A stretch of 33,430 bases of DNA from Flavobacteriales bacterium (GTDB taxonomy: Bacteria > Bacteroidota > Bacteroidia > Flavobacteriales_F > PHOS-HE28): assembly GCA_018057455.1 (NCBI GenBank), contig JAGPDT010000032.1:1-33430 (forward strand), in the 5' to 3' direction. Position 1 is the stretch's first letter; each line of letters opens with the position of its first letter. Positions 1 through 7,587 of this stretch are shown in pieces. The notes below the pieces were generated by a model, which was given only the letters and a program-made list of their open reading frames with translations, did not search any database and had not been told where the DNA came from. The translations under genes and the position numbers were made by a program.

Positions 1-372
1 GCGGTGCAGGCCCTTGAGCGTGGCGGCCTGTTCCAAGCGCGCGCCAAAGGAAAACAGCAGCACAGCCGCCAGAGCAGTGGTGAAGCCCACCAGGACGACC
101 GCGCCTTTCACCAGATCGCTGGCATGGTTCCGTTCCTTGGGCAGGACAATGGCTTGTTCATATCGGCCAGCCGCCACCACGTTCAAGATGTTGAAAACGG
201 CGAGCAGTGTGCCAAAGGTTGCGAACTGTTCCGCAGTGTAGAGCCTGGCGATGACCGGGGCCAGGAGGAAAGGGATGGCTTGGGCCAGCACGGTACCGCT
301 GAAAAGTGCCGCTACGGACCTGAGGAAACGCGGTCCTTCATGCGCTGTCACCGGCGCTGGCTGGCCGCTCAT
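1..372 (-). CDS. Polysaccharide flippase (Wzx-like), N-terminal part, cut by window edge
   Basis: The reading frame opens at an ATG at 372 and stays open to the window edge, giving the first 124 residues. It begins MSGQPAPVTAHEGPRF and then has hydrophobic segments around residues 18-38 and 45-62 and again near 85-105. The stretch RYEQAIVLPKERNHAS is typical of the polysaccharide-export (Wzx/MATE fold) families, where it follows the second membrane helix. Members flip lipid-linked sugar units across the inner membrane. The ATG overlaps the TGA of the upstream fusion gene (ATGA), so the two are probably one operon and translationally coupled. Two flippase-type proteins side by side suggest a surface polysaccharide locus extending to the left. 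The family call is good; the substrate is unknown. Confidence 0.85.
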   Translation of the reverse strand, partial: MSGQPAPVTAHEGPRFLRSVAALFSGTVLAQAIPFLLAPVIARLYTAEQFATFGTLLAVFNILNVVAAGRYEQAIVLPKERNHASDLVKGAVVLVGFTTALAAVLLFSFGARLEQAATLKGLHR

Positions 373-2183
373 GCTGTCGCTGGTTGCTCCGTTGTCCTGT
401 GAAGTGCCACCTCCCTCACATACGCCAATGTCTCCCCTGAATTTGCCGTGCCTTCAGGTCCGAAAGGCAAAACCACCGCTTCCCCTTGCCGCCACCACAA
501 ATGCTCACGGACCGCTTCGCTCGGGCAGATGATGCCCGAGGCAAAGAACGCCGCTATTTGGCTGAACAAGCCGCCCATCCACGGCTTGGCCAGCCCAGGA
601 ACATTGCTGCGGTCCAGGTCGTCGCCCATAAAAGTGATCACTACCGGCACGGAACTCACCAACACGGTGAAGAGCGCAGCCACCGAGCCAAAGTGTACAT
701 GCACCGCATCCGGCCGTGTTTGATGCAGCAACCTTTTGAATGCACGCCGGGCGCTGAACAACTTGATCAGGGACCTGCGGTTTTCCAAGTGAAAAAGCGT
801 CACATCGCAACCATTGAGAGCGAATGCCTGTGCCTGTGTCTTGGAAGCGGCATAGGTGCTTCCATCCGCGCGGTCGGGGATCAGCACTACCAAGCGCAAC
901 TGGCTTGGCGGCCGGTTCGCCATCCGGCGCAGCTCACTGCGCACAAAGCCCACATCGCGCCAGGTGAGCCAGCCCAAGTAGAACATGGCCAGCACCGTCA
1001 CCACTCCCATGGTGTACAAAGGCGTGGGGACCAGCAGGTGAACTGCACTGCCCACCAATAGCACGCCAAACGCCTTCACCAGGTTCACACCGTTGCGGGG
1101 CGTTTGGAAGTAGGCATCGAGCACGCTGCGCATGCCGTTGAAGAAGGCAAAGGGCAGGGCCCCGATGAAGATGATGCGCGCCATGGGCAGGTACGCCTCG
1201 CCTGTGGGCCCCAAGTACAGCAGCAGCAGCGGTCCCGACAGCAGTTCAAAGCCCAGGGTGAGTGCGATGGACGCCGCCAGCACCAAGCCGGTCATGCGGC
1301 CGATGCTGCGTTCCAGGCCCGCATGATCGCCGACGGCCAGTCGGCCGGCCGCGGCGGGGAGCAACAGCAAGGCCACGGGCGAGAAGGCGGCGGCGGCCAG
1401 GTTGAGCAGCGTGGCGCCGAAGCCCACTTCGCCGCTCACGTCCAGCCCGTGCGTGCGCAGGGCCACGTAACCCGGCACGGTGAGCAGGGCGCCCAAGGCG
1501 ATGTCGCCCGGTACGCGCGGCAGCCCGTAGCGCAGCAGCTCGCTGCGTTCTTTGCGCATGTTCGCCTTCACCGGCGCCAGCAGCGATGGCAGCATGGACA
1601 GCAGCGGCACGGCCACCCAGGCTATACCCGTGGCCCACAGCACCGTGACCATGTCGCCCCAAAGCAGGAAGGCCGCGCACGGTGCAATGGCCAACACCAT
1701 GAGCTGGATGAAGTTGGCCACGCCAACGGCCGGTTTACCGCGCAGGAAACCGTAGGCCACGCCATGCAGGGCGATGCCCACGGTCATCAACGCCAGGGGC
1801 GGCACCAGCGGAGCGCTGGCTTCCGATCCGTAAATGGTCCAAGCCAAGGGCTTGGCCAGCAGGAAGGAGAGCACCAAGGTGAGCCCCCCCATGGGCACCA
1901 CCCAGGCCATGGCTCCGCGCAGATAGCCCCGCTTGCGTGCAGGTTCACCGCTCATGGACACAAAGCGGGTAAGTCCCACCATGGCCCCCATCAGGATCAC
2001 CGGGAAAATGAACGACACCGTGCGCCGCACGATCACGTAGATATCCAGGTCCTGCTTGCTCACCTGCGCCGCCAACCGGTAGGTGAGCACCATGCCCAGC
2101 ATGGACAAGCCCTCGGTGAGGGTGGTCAGCAAACTGTCCCTTCCCTGGGGTGAACGCAGGAAACTGATGATCTTGCCGGCCAT
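369..2183 (-). CDS. Flippase (MATE-fold) fused to N-terminal half of a GT4-like glycosyltransferase
   Basis: About 604 residues. Residues 1-420 are a polysaccharide flippase with many membrane helices (opening MAGKIISFLRSPQGRDSL). From about residue 430 a cytosolic Rossmann-type domain follows, starting RLVVLIPDRADGSTYAAS, with DAVHVHFGS (about 493-501) and VITFMGDDLD, as in the N-terminal domain of GT-B family-4 glycosyltransferases. The protein ends soon after VVLPFGPEG, where a normal enzyme would continue into the nucleotide-sugar-binding half, so the catalytic C-terminal domain is absent. The next gene overlaps the stop codon, leaving no room for the missing half. I chose the ATG at 2183 because TACTTTCGC lies 6-14 bp upstream; the frame is open further, to a GTG at 2294. 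A role in moving and perhaps recognising a lipid-linked glycan is inference. Confidence 0.8.
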   Translation of the reverse strand: MAGKIISFLRSPQGRDSLLTTLTEGLSMLGMVLTYRLAAQVSKQDLDIYVIVRRTVSFIFPVILMGAMVGLTRFVSMSGEPARKRGYLRGAMAWVVPMGGLTLVLSFLLAKPLAWTIYGSEASAPLVPPLALMTVGIALHGVAYGFLRGKPAVGVANFIQLMVLAIAPCAAFLLWGDMVTVLWATGIAWVAVPLLSMLPSLLAPVKANMRKERSELLRYGLPRVPGDIALGALLTVPGYVALRTHGLDVSGEVGFGATLLNLAAAAFSPVALLLLPAAAGRLAVGDHAGLERSIGRMTGLVLAASIALTLGFELLSGPLLLLYLGPTGEAYLPMARIIFIGALPFAFFNGMRSVLDAYFQTPRNGVNLVKAFGVLLVGSAVHLLVPTPLYTMGVVTVLAMFYLGWLTWRDVGFVRSELRRMANRPPSQLRLVVLIPDRADGSTYAASKTQAQAFALNGCDVTLFHLENRRSLIKLFSARRAFKRLLHQTRPDAVHVHFGSVAALFTVLVSSVPVVITFMGDDLDRSNVPGLAKPWMGGLFSQIAAFFASGIICPSEAVREHLWWRQGEAVVLPFGPEGTANSGETLAYVREVALHRTTEQPATA

Positions 2184-2188
2184 GAGGC

Positions 2189-2197
2189 GCGAAAGTA
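2189..2197 (-). promoter_or_regulatory. Bacteroidota-type promoter for the flippase fusion gene
   Basis: On the minus strand this reads TACTTTCGC, matching the TAnnTTTG -7 element, and sits 6 bp before the ATG at 2183. It favours that start over the upstream GTG. Confidence 0.5.
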
Positions 2198-2281
2198 GGT
2201 CGTGCGCTGGCTTGGGAGCAGCCTCATCCGAAGCTGGGACCGCCCATCCCAACAGCAGGGGCGCGCTCGGGGGGATAGGCC

Positions 2282-2290
2282 TATCTTTCG
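2282..2290 (+). promoter_or_regulatory. Bacteroidota-type promoter for nfeD-SPFH
   Basis: TATCTTTCG matches TAnnTTTG and ends 18 bp before the ATG at 2309. It makes the in-frame TTG at 2297 a less likely start, because the transcript would begin at about that base. Confidence 0.55.
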
Positions 2291-2308
2291 GCACAGTTGC
2301 AGCAGAAA

Positions 2309-2755
2309 ATGGAATTCTTCCAGTGGCATTGGTGGGCGGGGTTGGCCCTGTTGTTGTTGATCGCGGAGATCTTCCTTCCCGGCTTCTTCCTCTTTTGCCT
2401 GGGCATGGGCAGCATCGCCGCGAGCATCACCGCCGCCATGGGCTTCGGGCCCGCTGGCCAGCTGCTGATGTTCTCGCTGTTCTCCCTGTTGGCCTTTTTC
2501 ACGGTGCGGCCCATCCTCATGAAACGCTTCTGGACCAAGGAGCACGTAGCCACCAATGCCGATGCCCTTGTGGGCCAGCGCGGCCGCGTCAGCCAGGATT
2601 TCGACCCCGGCATCGGCTTGGGCCGCGTGCAGGTGGGCGGTGATGACTGGCGTGCCGAATGCAACACCGATACCCCGCTGCGCACCGGAGACCTCATTGA
2701 GGTGGTGCGCGTGGAGAGCAACACCCTGATCGTAAAACCCCTAACCTCCCGTTAA
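2309..2755 (+). CDS. nfeD: NfeD-family membrane protein
   Basis: 148 residues. The N-terminal 80 or so form two or three hydrophobic helices (LALLLLIAEIFLPGFFLFCL, then LLMFSLFSLLAFFTVRPIL), followed by a small beta-rich domain (GQRGRVSQDFDPGIGLGRVQ to NTLIVKPLTS) with the usual NfeD OB fold. This is the short form of the family, lacking a protease domain. NfeD proteins are encoded next to SPFH proteins and are thought to assist their assembly in membranes; here the SPFH gene starts 3 bp after the stop. The ATG at 2309 was chosen because a good promoter lies just upstream; a TTG four codons earlier is also in frame. Confidence 0.88.
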   Translation: MEFFQWHWWAGLALLLLIAEIFLPGFFLFCLGMGSIAASITAAMGFGPAGQLLMFSLFSLLAFFTVRPILMKRFWTKEHVATNADALVGQRGRVSQDFDPGIGLGRVQVGGDDWRAECNTDTPLRTGDLIEVVRVESNTLIVKPLTSR

Positions 2756-2758
2756 TTC

Positions 2759-3754
2759 ATGAGTCCCGGCACCATCATTCTCCTGCTCATTGCCTTCTTC
2801 GTGATCTTCATCATCGCCAAGGGCGTGCGCATCGTGCAGCAAAGCGAGGCCATGATCATTGAACGCTTCGGCAAGTACCGTGAAACGCTCACCGCGGGCT
2901 TCAACGTGATCATCCCCGTGTTCGACAAGCCGCGCGAGATCATCTTCCGCTACAGCCGCGAACTGCCCGACGGCAACAAGTTCGTGCAGTTCGTGAAGAA
3001 GGAACGGCTGGACCTGCGCGAAACCGTGTACGACTTTCCCAAGCAGAACGTGATCACCAAGGACAACGTGATGACCGAGATCAACGCGCTGCTCTACTTC
3101 CAGATCATGGACCCGGTGAAGGCCGTGTACGAGATCGAGAACCTGCCCATGGCCATTGAGAAACTTACACAGACCACCCTTCGGAACGTGATCGGTGAAC
3201 TGGACCTGGACGAATGCCTCACCAGCCGCGACACCATCAACCACAAGCTGCGCAATATCCTGGACGAGGCCAGCAACAAATGGGGCGTGAAGGTGAACCG
3301 GGTGGAATTGCAGGACATCAACCCTCCGCGCGACATCCGCGAGGCCATGGAAAAGCAGATGCGCGCCGAGCGGGACAAGCGTGCACAGATCATCGACGCG
3401 GAGGGCACCAAGCGGGCCGTGATCCTGCAAGCTGAAGCTGTTCAACAAAAGCAGATCAACGAGGCCGAGGGCCAGAAGCAGGCGCAAGTGCTGGAGGCTG
3501 AAGGCGATGCCCAAGCCCGCATCCGCCGAGCCCAAGGTGAAGCCGAGGCCATCCGTTTGGTGACCGATGCCATCAAGGGGGCCAACGCGGACCCCGCCAA
3601 TTACCTGATCGCCATGCGCTACCTGGATGCCCTGCAGGAGATGACCAGCGGCAAGGACAACAAAGTGGTCTACATGCCCTATGAAGCCACCGGCGTGCTC
3701 AGCAGCCTGGGCGGCATCAAGGACATGCTGGACATGGGCAAGAAGCTGGGCTAA
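2759..3754 (+). CDS. SPFH/stomatin-like membrane protein (QmcA/paraslipin type)
   Basis: 331 residues. One N-terminal membrane anchor (residues 4-20) is followed by an SPFH domain, with AMIIERFGKYRETLTAGFN, RVELQDINPPRDIREAMEKQ and a long charged, alanine/glutamate-rich coiled coil (about 195-265, repeats like AEGDAQARIRRAQGEAEA). Family members oligomerise into large membrane cages or microdomains and often regulate membrane proteases. The arrangement NfeD then SPFH, 3 bp apart, is the classic pair and strongly supports both calls. A good hairpin terminator follows 20 bp after the stop. The exact client protein or process cannot be read from the sequence. Confidence 0.93.
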   Translation: MSPGTIILLLIAFFVIFIIAKGVRIVQQSEAMIIERFGKYRETLTAGFNVIIPVFDKPREIIFRYSRELPDGNKFVQFVKKERLDLRETVYDFPKQNVITKDNVMTEINALLYFQIMDPVKAVYEIENLPMAIEKLTQTTLRNVIGELDLDECLTSRDTINHKLRNILDEASNKWGVKVNRVELQDINPPRDIREAMEKQMRAERDKRAQIIDAEGTKRAVILQAEAVQQKQINEAEGQKQAQVLEAEGDAQARIRRAQGEAEAIRLVTDAIKGANADPANYLIAMRYLDALQEMTSGKDNKVVYMPYEATGVLSSLGGIKDMLDMGKKLG

Positions 3755-3774
3755 GCGCCCGAACAGGGCCCTCC

Positions 3775-3803
3775 GCAAGGCCGTCCCATCGGGGCGGCCT
3801 TGC
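3775..3803 (+). terminator. Intrinsic terminator after nfeD-SPFH
   Basis: GCAAGGCCG (3775-3783) pairs perfectly with CGGCCTTGC (3795-3803), followed by TTGTTGG. The U-rich tail is weak, but the place is right. Confidence 0.65.
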
Positions 3804-3847
3804 TTGTTGGGGCCCGCGGACCACGCATGTCCACAGATGAAAGTCCG

Positions 3848-3856
3848 TACCTTCGC
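3848..3856 (+). promoter_or_regulatory. Bacteroidota-type promoter for the small protein at 3861
   Basis: TACCTTCGC lies 4 bp before the ATG at 3861. It argues for that start rather than the ATG at 3837, which is upstream of the element. Confidence 0.5.
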
Positions 3857-3860
3857 TCGG

Positions 3861-4169
3861 ATGGTACGCGCCTACGACACCCTCTCTCTCGCCGTGAACG
3901 ACCTGATCGCACGCGGATACACCGATGAACTGACCTTGCACCAGGAGTGCCTGATCTGCAATGGCAACAATACGTCCTTGCATCCGGATGAATTCACCAT
4001 TGATGAGTTCCACCGCTTCGAGGGCGATTCCAACCCCAGCGATGAAAGCATCGTGTATGCGATCAGCTCCGAAAAGCACCATGTGAAGGGCGTGCTGGTG
4101 AACGCCTTCGGGCCGAGGGCTTCCAGCCTCAACCAGGCCATGGTGGCCAAGTTGGCCACACACCGGTAG
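3861..4169 (+). CDS. Small conserved Bacteroidota protein, function unknown
   Basis: 102 residues, MVRAYDTLSLAVNDLIARGY onwards, with CLICNGNN, HPDEFTIDEFHRFEG and IVYAISSEKHHVKGVLVNAF. I recognise a compact soluble family common in Bacteroidota. Its proteins are often labelled 'phosphoribosylpyrophosphate synthetase' in databases, but at this length, with no PRPP-binding loop, that name cannot be right. The CxxC-type pair (CLIC) is the only possible metal or redox site. No operon partner: it has its own promoter and the next gene is convergent (6 bp apart). The real role is unknown. Confidence 0.82.
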   Translation: MVRAYDTLSLAVNDLIARGYTDELTLHQECLICNGNNTSLHPDEFTIDEFHRFEGDSNPSDESIVYAISSEKHHVKGVLVNAFGPRASSLNQAMVAKLATHR

Positions 4170-4175
4170 CCCGCC

Positions 4176-4766
4176 CTACCTGGCCTCCAGGTCGAAGCGC
4201 AGCTCCACCAGGTCGTCGATCATCTTGTCGCCCAAGGCATCGAAAAAACTGCCCGAACGGTACTCGATGCCATACCGGGTGCGATCAAAGACCGCCGTGC
4301 CCACCGCGCGTACAGCGTGCTTTTCCTGCCAAGCCCGCAGCTTGAACGTGACAGGCCTGGTGATGCCCTTGATGGTGAGATCGCCGGTCACCGTATAGTT
4401 CGGCTGTCCGGCACGGGCGGCACCGAGCCGCTCCACCTTGGTGGTCCTGAAACTGGCGGTCTTGTAACGGCCGGTGTGGAAGAAATCATCCGAGCGCAGG
4501 TGGCCTTCGAGCCGCGTGGCCCCGCTGGCATCCATGTCCAGGGCCTTGATCGTGGTCATGTCAATGACCACTTCGGCTTGCACCAGTCCGTTCGCCCCCC
4601 ACTGCACCCTGCCCTGCTGTACGTCAATACTGCCCCGGTGCTGGCCGGTCACCTTCTTGCCCGTCCATTCCAACTTGGTGGCCGCTGGATCGATCCGATG
4701 GTCGCTTTGGGACAGGGCGGCCAACGAACAGCAAATGGACAACACGAGGGCAACGGCTTTGATCAT
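4176..4766 (-). CDS. YceI-family periplasmic lipid-binding-like protein
   Basis: 196 residues. The signal peptide MIKAVALVLSICCSLAALSQ is followed by a YceI-type lipocalin-like barrel: RIDPAATKLEWTGKKVTGQH, then DMTTIKALDM, LEGHLRSDDFFHTGRY, VTGDLTIKGITRPVTF and the closing strand DKMIDDLVELRFDLEA. YceI proteins bind isoprenoid or other lipid tails in the periplasm; the ligand here is unknown. It lies 35 bp downstream of the MarR gene on the same strand, so it is probably in that operon and under its control. Confidence 0.93.
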   Translation of the reverse strand: MIKAVALVLSICCSLAALSQSDHRIDPAATKLEWTGKKVTGQHRGSIDVQQGRVQWGANGLVQAEVVIDMTTIKALDMDASGATRLEGHLRSDDFFHTGRYKTASFRTTKVERLGAARAGQPNYTVTGDLTIKGITRPVTFKLRAWQEKHAVRAVGTAVFDRTRYGIEYRSGSFFDALGDKMIDDLVELRFDLEAR

Positions 4767-4801
4767 GGTGTGTTCAAGCGGGGATCGGCATGCCGTGTGT
4801 G

Positions 4802-5254
4802 TCAAGACCGGAGCTTGTCCAAGGCGATGTTCAGTGCTTGGGCCTCCGAGGGAGTCAACTTTCGGGCCACCAGGCCGATCATCCGTTCGGTTTCCTGGTC
4901 CATGGAATTGATCAAGTCCATGCCCCTGGCGCTGATGGTCAAGTACACCACTCTGCGATCCTCCTCGCACCGCTCGCGCAGCACCAGGCCTTTGGCGATC
5001 AATTTGTCCGTGAGGCGGGTGGTGTTGGGGGCGCGGTCCAACATGCGCTCCAACACACTTCCCATGTTCATCTTCCGGCCTTCGGCTCCGCGCAGGATCC
5101 GCAGGATGTTGTACTGCTGGGGGCTGAGGCCCGATGGCCGCAGCCGTTCCATGTCCATGTGCCGCAACCAGTTGGAGGTGAACAGCAGGTTCAAGAACAG
5201 CTTCTGGTGCTCGTTCTTGAACTCCATGTTGAGTTCCTTGTCCAGGCTGACCAT
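4802..5254 (-). CDS. MarR-family transcriptional regulator
   Basis: 150 residues with a winged helix-turn-helix: LSPQQYNILRILRGAEGRKM, then the recognition helix region VLERMLDRAPNTTRLTDKLI and wing LVLRERCEEDRRVVYLTIS with the DRR signature. C-terminal helices (MDQETERMIGLVARKL) form the dimer interface. MarR proteins are usually autorepressors released by small aromatic ligands or oxidants. The start at 5254 is supported by a promoter 3 bp upstream; a 13-bp palindrome further up is a candidate operator. A YceI gene follows, so the regulator probably controls it. The ligand is unknown. Confidence 0.93.
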   Translation of the reverse strand: MVSLDKELNMEFKNEHQKLFLNLLFTSNWLRHMDMERLRPSGLSPQQYNILRILRGAEGRKMNMGSVLERMLDRAPNTTRLTDKLIAKGLVLRERCEEDRRVVYLTISARGMDLINSMDQETERMIGLVARKLTPSEAQALNIALDKLRS

Positions 5255-5257
5255 GCG

Positions 5258-5266
5258 GCAAAGGTA
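5258..5266 (-). promoter_or_regulatory. Promoter of the marR-yceI operon
   Basis: Minus-strand TACCTTTGC, a full match to TAnnTTTG, ends 3 bp before the MarR start codon, so the transcript is nearly or fully leaderless. Confidence 0.6.
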
Positions 5267-5284
5267 GCCTCCATCATTTTACAT

Positions 5285-5297
5285 GGAATTTAATTCC
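5285..5297. promoter_or_regulatory. Candidate MarR operator palindrome
   Basis: GGAATTTAATTCC is a perfect 13-bp palindrome in an AT-rich island between the divergent MarR and lipoprotein promoters. It sits 19 bp upstream of the MarR -7 element and 22 bp before the lipoprotein one, a natural position for a repressor of one or both. Binding is inferred only from place and symmetry. Confidence 0.4.
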
Positions 5298-5318
5298 GGC
5301 CTTCCATTGGTGCTTCTG

Positions 5319-5327
5319 TACTTTGGC
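5319..5327 (+). promoter_or_regulatory. Promoter of the methyltransferase-like lipoprotein gene
   Basis: TACTTTGGC matches TAnnTTTG and lies 17 bp before the ATG at 5345. Confidence 0.5.
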
Positions 5328-5344
5328 CGTCCACCATTCCGGCC

Positions 5345-6001
5345 ATGCGTTCCATCTTCCCGTTGTGTGCTTTGTTGATCCTGGGCTGCGAAGCTTGTAC
5401 TCCTCCGCAGGCCCCAACCACCACCAGCGCGGAAACCACTACCGCGCCCCAGCAGGCTGCGGCTCCGGAAGCATCCAGCACTGTCGATTCCCTGCTCAGC
5501 ATGTTGGGGCCGTTGGAAGGCAAGGTGGTGGCGGAATTCCCGGCCGGCGGGGAGGTCTTCGCCTGGCACCTGGTACGGGCCGGGGCGCGTGTGCTGGCCA
5601 TCGTGGACAACCCCGCACAAGGCGGAGCCATGGAAGCCCGGAAGAAGAGCGAGGGCATTGGCGATGACCGCTTGTTGGTGCGCGTGGTGGCGCCTGGCGC
5701 CGTGGGCCTGGGGCCCAATGAAGTGGACCTTGCCCTGATCACCCGGGAGTATTCCACCTTGGGCGACCGGCAAGCCTGGTTCACCCAGCTCATGGCAGGC
5801 ATCAAGGCACCACACCTGTTCTATCTGGTGAACTACTTGCCCACACCAAGCCCCGAAGGCCCCCCGCTGAACCAGCGCATGGGCTATGAGCAGGTGGCTG
5901 ATGAACTGGGCCGGTTCGGCGTGGGCGACGTGGGCATCCATTACCGGAAGTTGCCCTACCGGTACATCCTGTTCGGTGCTGTTCCCCCCACTTCGGATTG
6001 A
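5345..6001 (+). CDS. Lipoprotein with degenerate SAM-methyltransferase-like domain
   Basis: 218 residues. MRSIFPLCALLILGCEAC has a lipoprotein signal peptide with lipobox LILGC, then a Thr/Ala/Pro-rich linker to about residue 45. From 55 the layout resembles a class I methyltransferase Rossmann fold: GKVVAEFPAGGEVFAWHLVR in place of motif I, ARVLAIVDNP in place of motif II, and VDLALITREYSTLGDRQAWF like motif IV. The glycine-rich loop is altered (EFPAGG instead of DxGxGxG), so SAM binding is doubtful. Similar exported methyltransferase-like lipoproteins occur in Flavobacteriales. It is likely anchored in the periplasm or outer membrane, where SAM is not available, so a non-enzymatic role is possible. 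Confidence 0.75.
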   Translation: MRSIFPLCALLILGCEACTPPQAPTTTSAETTTAPQQAAAPEASSTVDSLLSMLGPLEGKVVAEFPAGGEVFAWHLVRAGARVLAIVDNPAQGGAMEARKKSEGIGDDRLLVRVVAPGAVGLGPNEVDLALITREYSTLGDRQAWFTQLMAGIKAPHLFYLVNYLPTPSPEGPPLNQRMGYEQVADELGRFGVGDVGIHYRKLPYRYILFGAVPPTSD

Positions 6002-6082
6002 CAGACGGGCAATGGATGTCGGCGAGGGGCCGCTCAAATTCCGGTGCTGTGCACTGGCCCGTGGCATGGGCTTGAATGGAAA

Positions 6083-6108
6083 GGGACCGCCTCTTGCGAA
6101 GCGGTCCC
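6083..6108 (-). terminator. Intrinsic terminator of the OmpA/TSP3 gene
   Basis: GGGACCGC (6083-6090) pairs with GCGGTCCC (6101-6108). On the minus strand the stem is followed by TTT. It lies 25 bp past the end of the minus-strand gene and may also serve the convergent lipoprotein gene. Confidence 0.65.
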
Positions 6109-6132
6109 TCTCGTGGATCAGGTTGGTGTGTT

Positions 6133-7497
6133 CTAGCGCCAGAAGGTCACCTTGAACTCCACCCGGCGGTTCTTCGCGCGGCCTGCAGCCGTGGCGTTGT
6201 CATCCACGGGCACGGTTTCGCCATGGCCGAAGCTCTTCGTCCGGTCACCGCTGATGCCCTTGTTTTCCAAGTAGGTGCGCACTGCAGCGGCACGGTCCTC
6301 GCTCAGCTTCATGTTCTTGGCATCATCCCCCTGGCTGTCCGTATGGCCATGGATCTCCAGGTCGTACGTGGGGTTCTCCTTCATCACGTCCACCACCTGG
6401 TTGAGGATGGGGAAGCTGGAGGATTTGATCACGCTCTTGCCGGATTCGAACTGGATGCCGGTGAGCGCCTTTTCAAACAGTTTCTTGGCTTTTTCGGAGA
6501 CCTCCGGGCAGCCGTTGTTGCTGGCGGGGCCTTTCACTTTGGGGCAACGGTCCAAGTTGTCCGGGACACCATCCCCGTCGGAATCGGGGCAACCGTTGAA
6601 GCTGGCGGGACCCGCCACATCCGGGCATGCATCCATGTTATCGGCAATGCCGTCACCGTCGCGATCGGGGCAACCGTCCAAGGCGGCCAGGCCGGCCTCA
6701 TCGGGGCAGCGGTCCACCTTGTCGGGCACGCCGTCCTTGTCGCGGTCTTCCTCGGGGTGCAGCTTCAGGCTGATGCCGTCCAAGTAGTAGTAGGCCCGCT
6801 TGCTGTCGGGTCCTTCAACCACTTTCTCCGTTTCGAAACCGCCGTTGATGAAGGCGCCGATGATGATGAACTTCTCGGTGCCGTCCGCGGTGAAGGTGCC
6901 GGTGACTTCCGTCCAGTCCTGTTTGTTGTTCACCTTCTTCGCCGTGGATACCTGCGGCTTCTCCTGGAGGAACTGATTGTTGTGATAGGCCAATTGCACG
7001 GGCGAGAGGTAGGCGCCGAGGCCGCTCACGGCCCGGTCGCTGCCGTTGGCCAGCTTTACCCGGAAGGTCACATCGTACTTCTGCCCGGCCGTCAAGGGCC
7101 CGGCCAGTGCGCTCTGCACGTACTCCGAGTACCCCTGGTAGCTGGGGCGGAACGGGCTCTCACGGCCGTCCAGCGCACGCTTCCAATTCCAACGCTCCGC
7201 CTCCTTGAAGGCCACGAAGCCGGCGTAGTGTTCGCCTTCAAAGGCGGAAGTACCCGTGCCCAGCTCGTTGTCAGGGATGCCCACAGTCTTATGGCTGGCG
7301 CCCTTGTCGAACACATCGGCACTGCCGGTGTTGGGGTTGGACCAACCGCTGGCGCGATCGAGCTGCTTCCACGTGGTAACGGGCTTGCCCAGCTCTTCGA
7401 ATCCACCGTTCTTGACCAAGTTGTCGCCTGTGCCTTGGGCAAACGCGCCGCCGGCGATCAGGGTTCCGGCCAGAAGCCATGAATATCTGTGATGCAT
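6133..7497 (-). CDS. Exported protein: beta-sandwich domain, TSP3 repeats, OmpA-like peptidoglycan-binding domain
   Basis: 454 residues. Signal peptide MHHRYSWLLAGTLIAGGAFA; the frame opens earlier, but this start gives the signal. Residues 21-246 form a predicted beta-sandwich (NLVKNGGFEELGKP near the start, YYYLDGISLKL at the end), like carbohydrate-binding or galactose-binding folds. Residues 251-333 hold three calcium-binding thrombospondin type 3 repeats (DRDGDGIADNMDACPD, DSDGDGVPDNLDRCP). Residues 335-454 are OmpA-like: LEIHGHTDSQGDD and GRAKNRRVEFKV, the peptidoglycan-binding signature. The protein probably ties an extracytoplasmic binding domain to the cell wall. The next gene upstream encodes a paralogue of its first domain alone. 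Confidence 0.9.
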   Translation of the reverse strand: MHHRYSWLLAGTLIAGGAFAQGTGDNLVKNGGFEELGKPVTTWKQLDRASGWSNPNTGSADVFDKGASHKTVGIPDNELGTGTSAFEGEHYAGFVAFKEAERWNWKRALDGRESPFRPSYQGYSEYVQSALAGPLTAGQKYDVTFRVKLANGSDRAVSGLGAYLSPVQLAYHNNQFLQEKPQVSTAKKVNNKQDWTEVTGTFTADGTEKFIIIGAFINGGFETEKVVEGPDSKRAYYYLDGISLKLHPEEDRDKDGVPDKVDRCPDEAGLAALDGCPDRDGDGIADNMDACPDVAGPASFNGCPDSDGDGVPDNLDRCPKVKGPASNNGCPEVSEKAKKLFEKALTGIQFESGKSVIKSSSFPILNQVVDVMKENPTYDLEIHGHTDSQGDDAKNMKLSEDRAAAVRTYLENKGISGDRTKSFGHGETVPVDDNATAAGRAKNRRVEFKVTFWR

Positions 7498-7568
7498 GAT
7501 GTTGGGGGGTTGGTTTTGCTTTGTGGTTTCGTGGTTGGGCCGTGCCAAGGCCCCCGCGCGGAAAGTGC

Positions 7569-7577
7569 CCGAAAGTA
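7569..7577 (-). promoter_or_regulatory. Promoter of the OmpA/TSP3 gene
   Basis: Minus-strand TACTTTCGG, about 70 bp before the start codon, just past the stop codon of the upstream paralogue. It suggests separate transcription of the two genes. Confidence 0.45.
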
Positions 7578-7587
7578 GTGGTTGGGT

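Noticed and set aside
1104-2153. Long open frame on the plus strand inside the flippase gene
   Set aside because: Translation is rich in Gln, His, Gly and Arg without domains, a typical antisense shadow in GC-rich DNA. Similar shadows at 2741-3778, 16962-18104, 18767-19921, 20107-21288, 21399-22820, 24927-26555 and 27134-28309 were rejected for the same reason.
3861-4169. 'Phosphoribosylpyrophosphate synthetase' label for the 102-residue protein
   Set aside because: Homologues often carry this name, but the protein is far too short and lacks the PRPP-binding loop.
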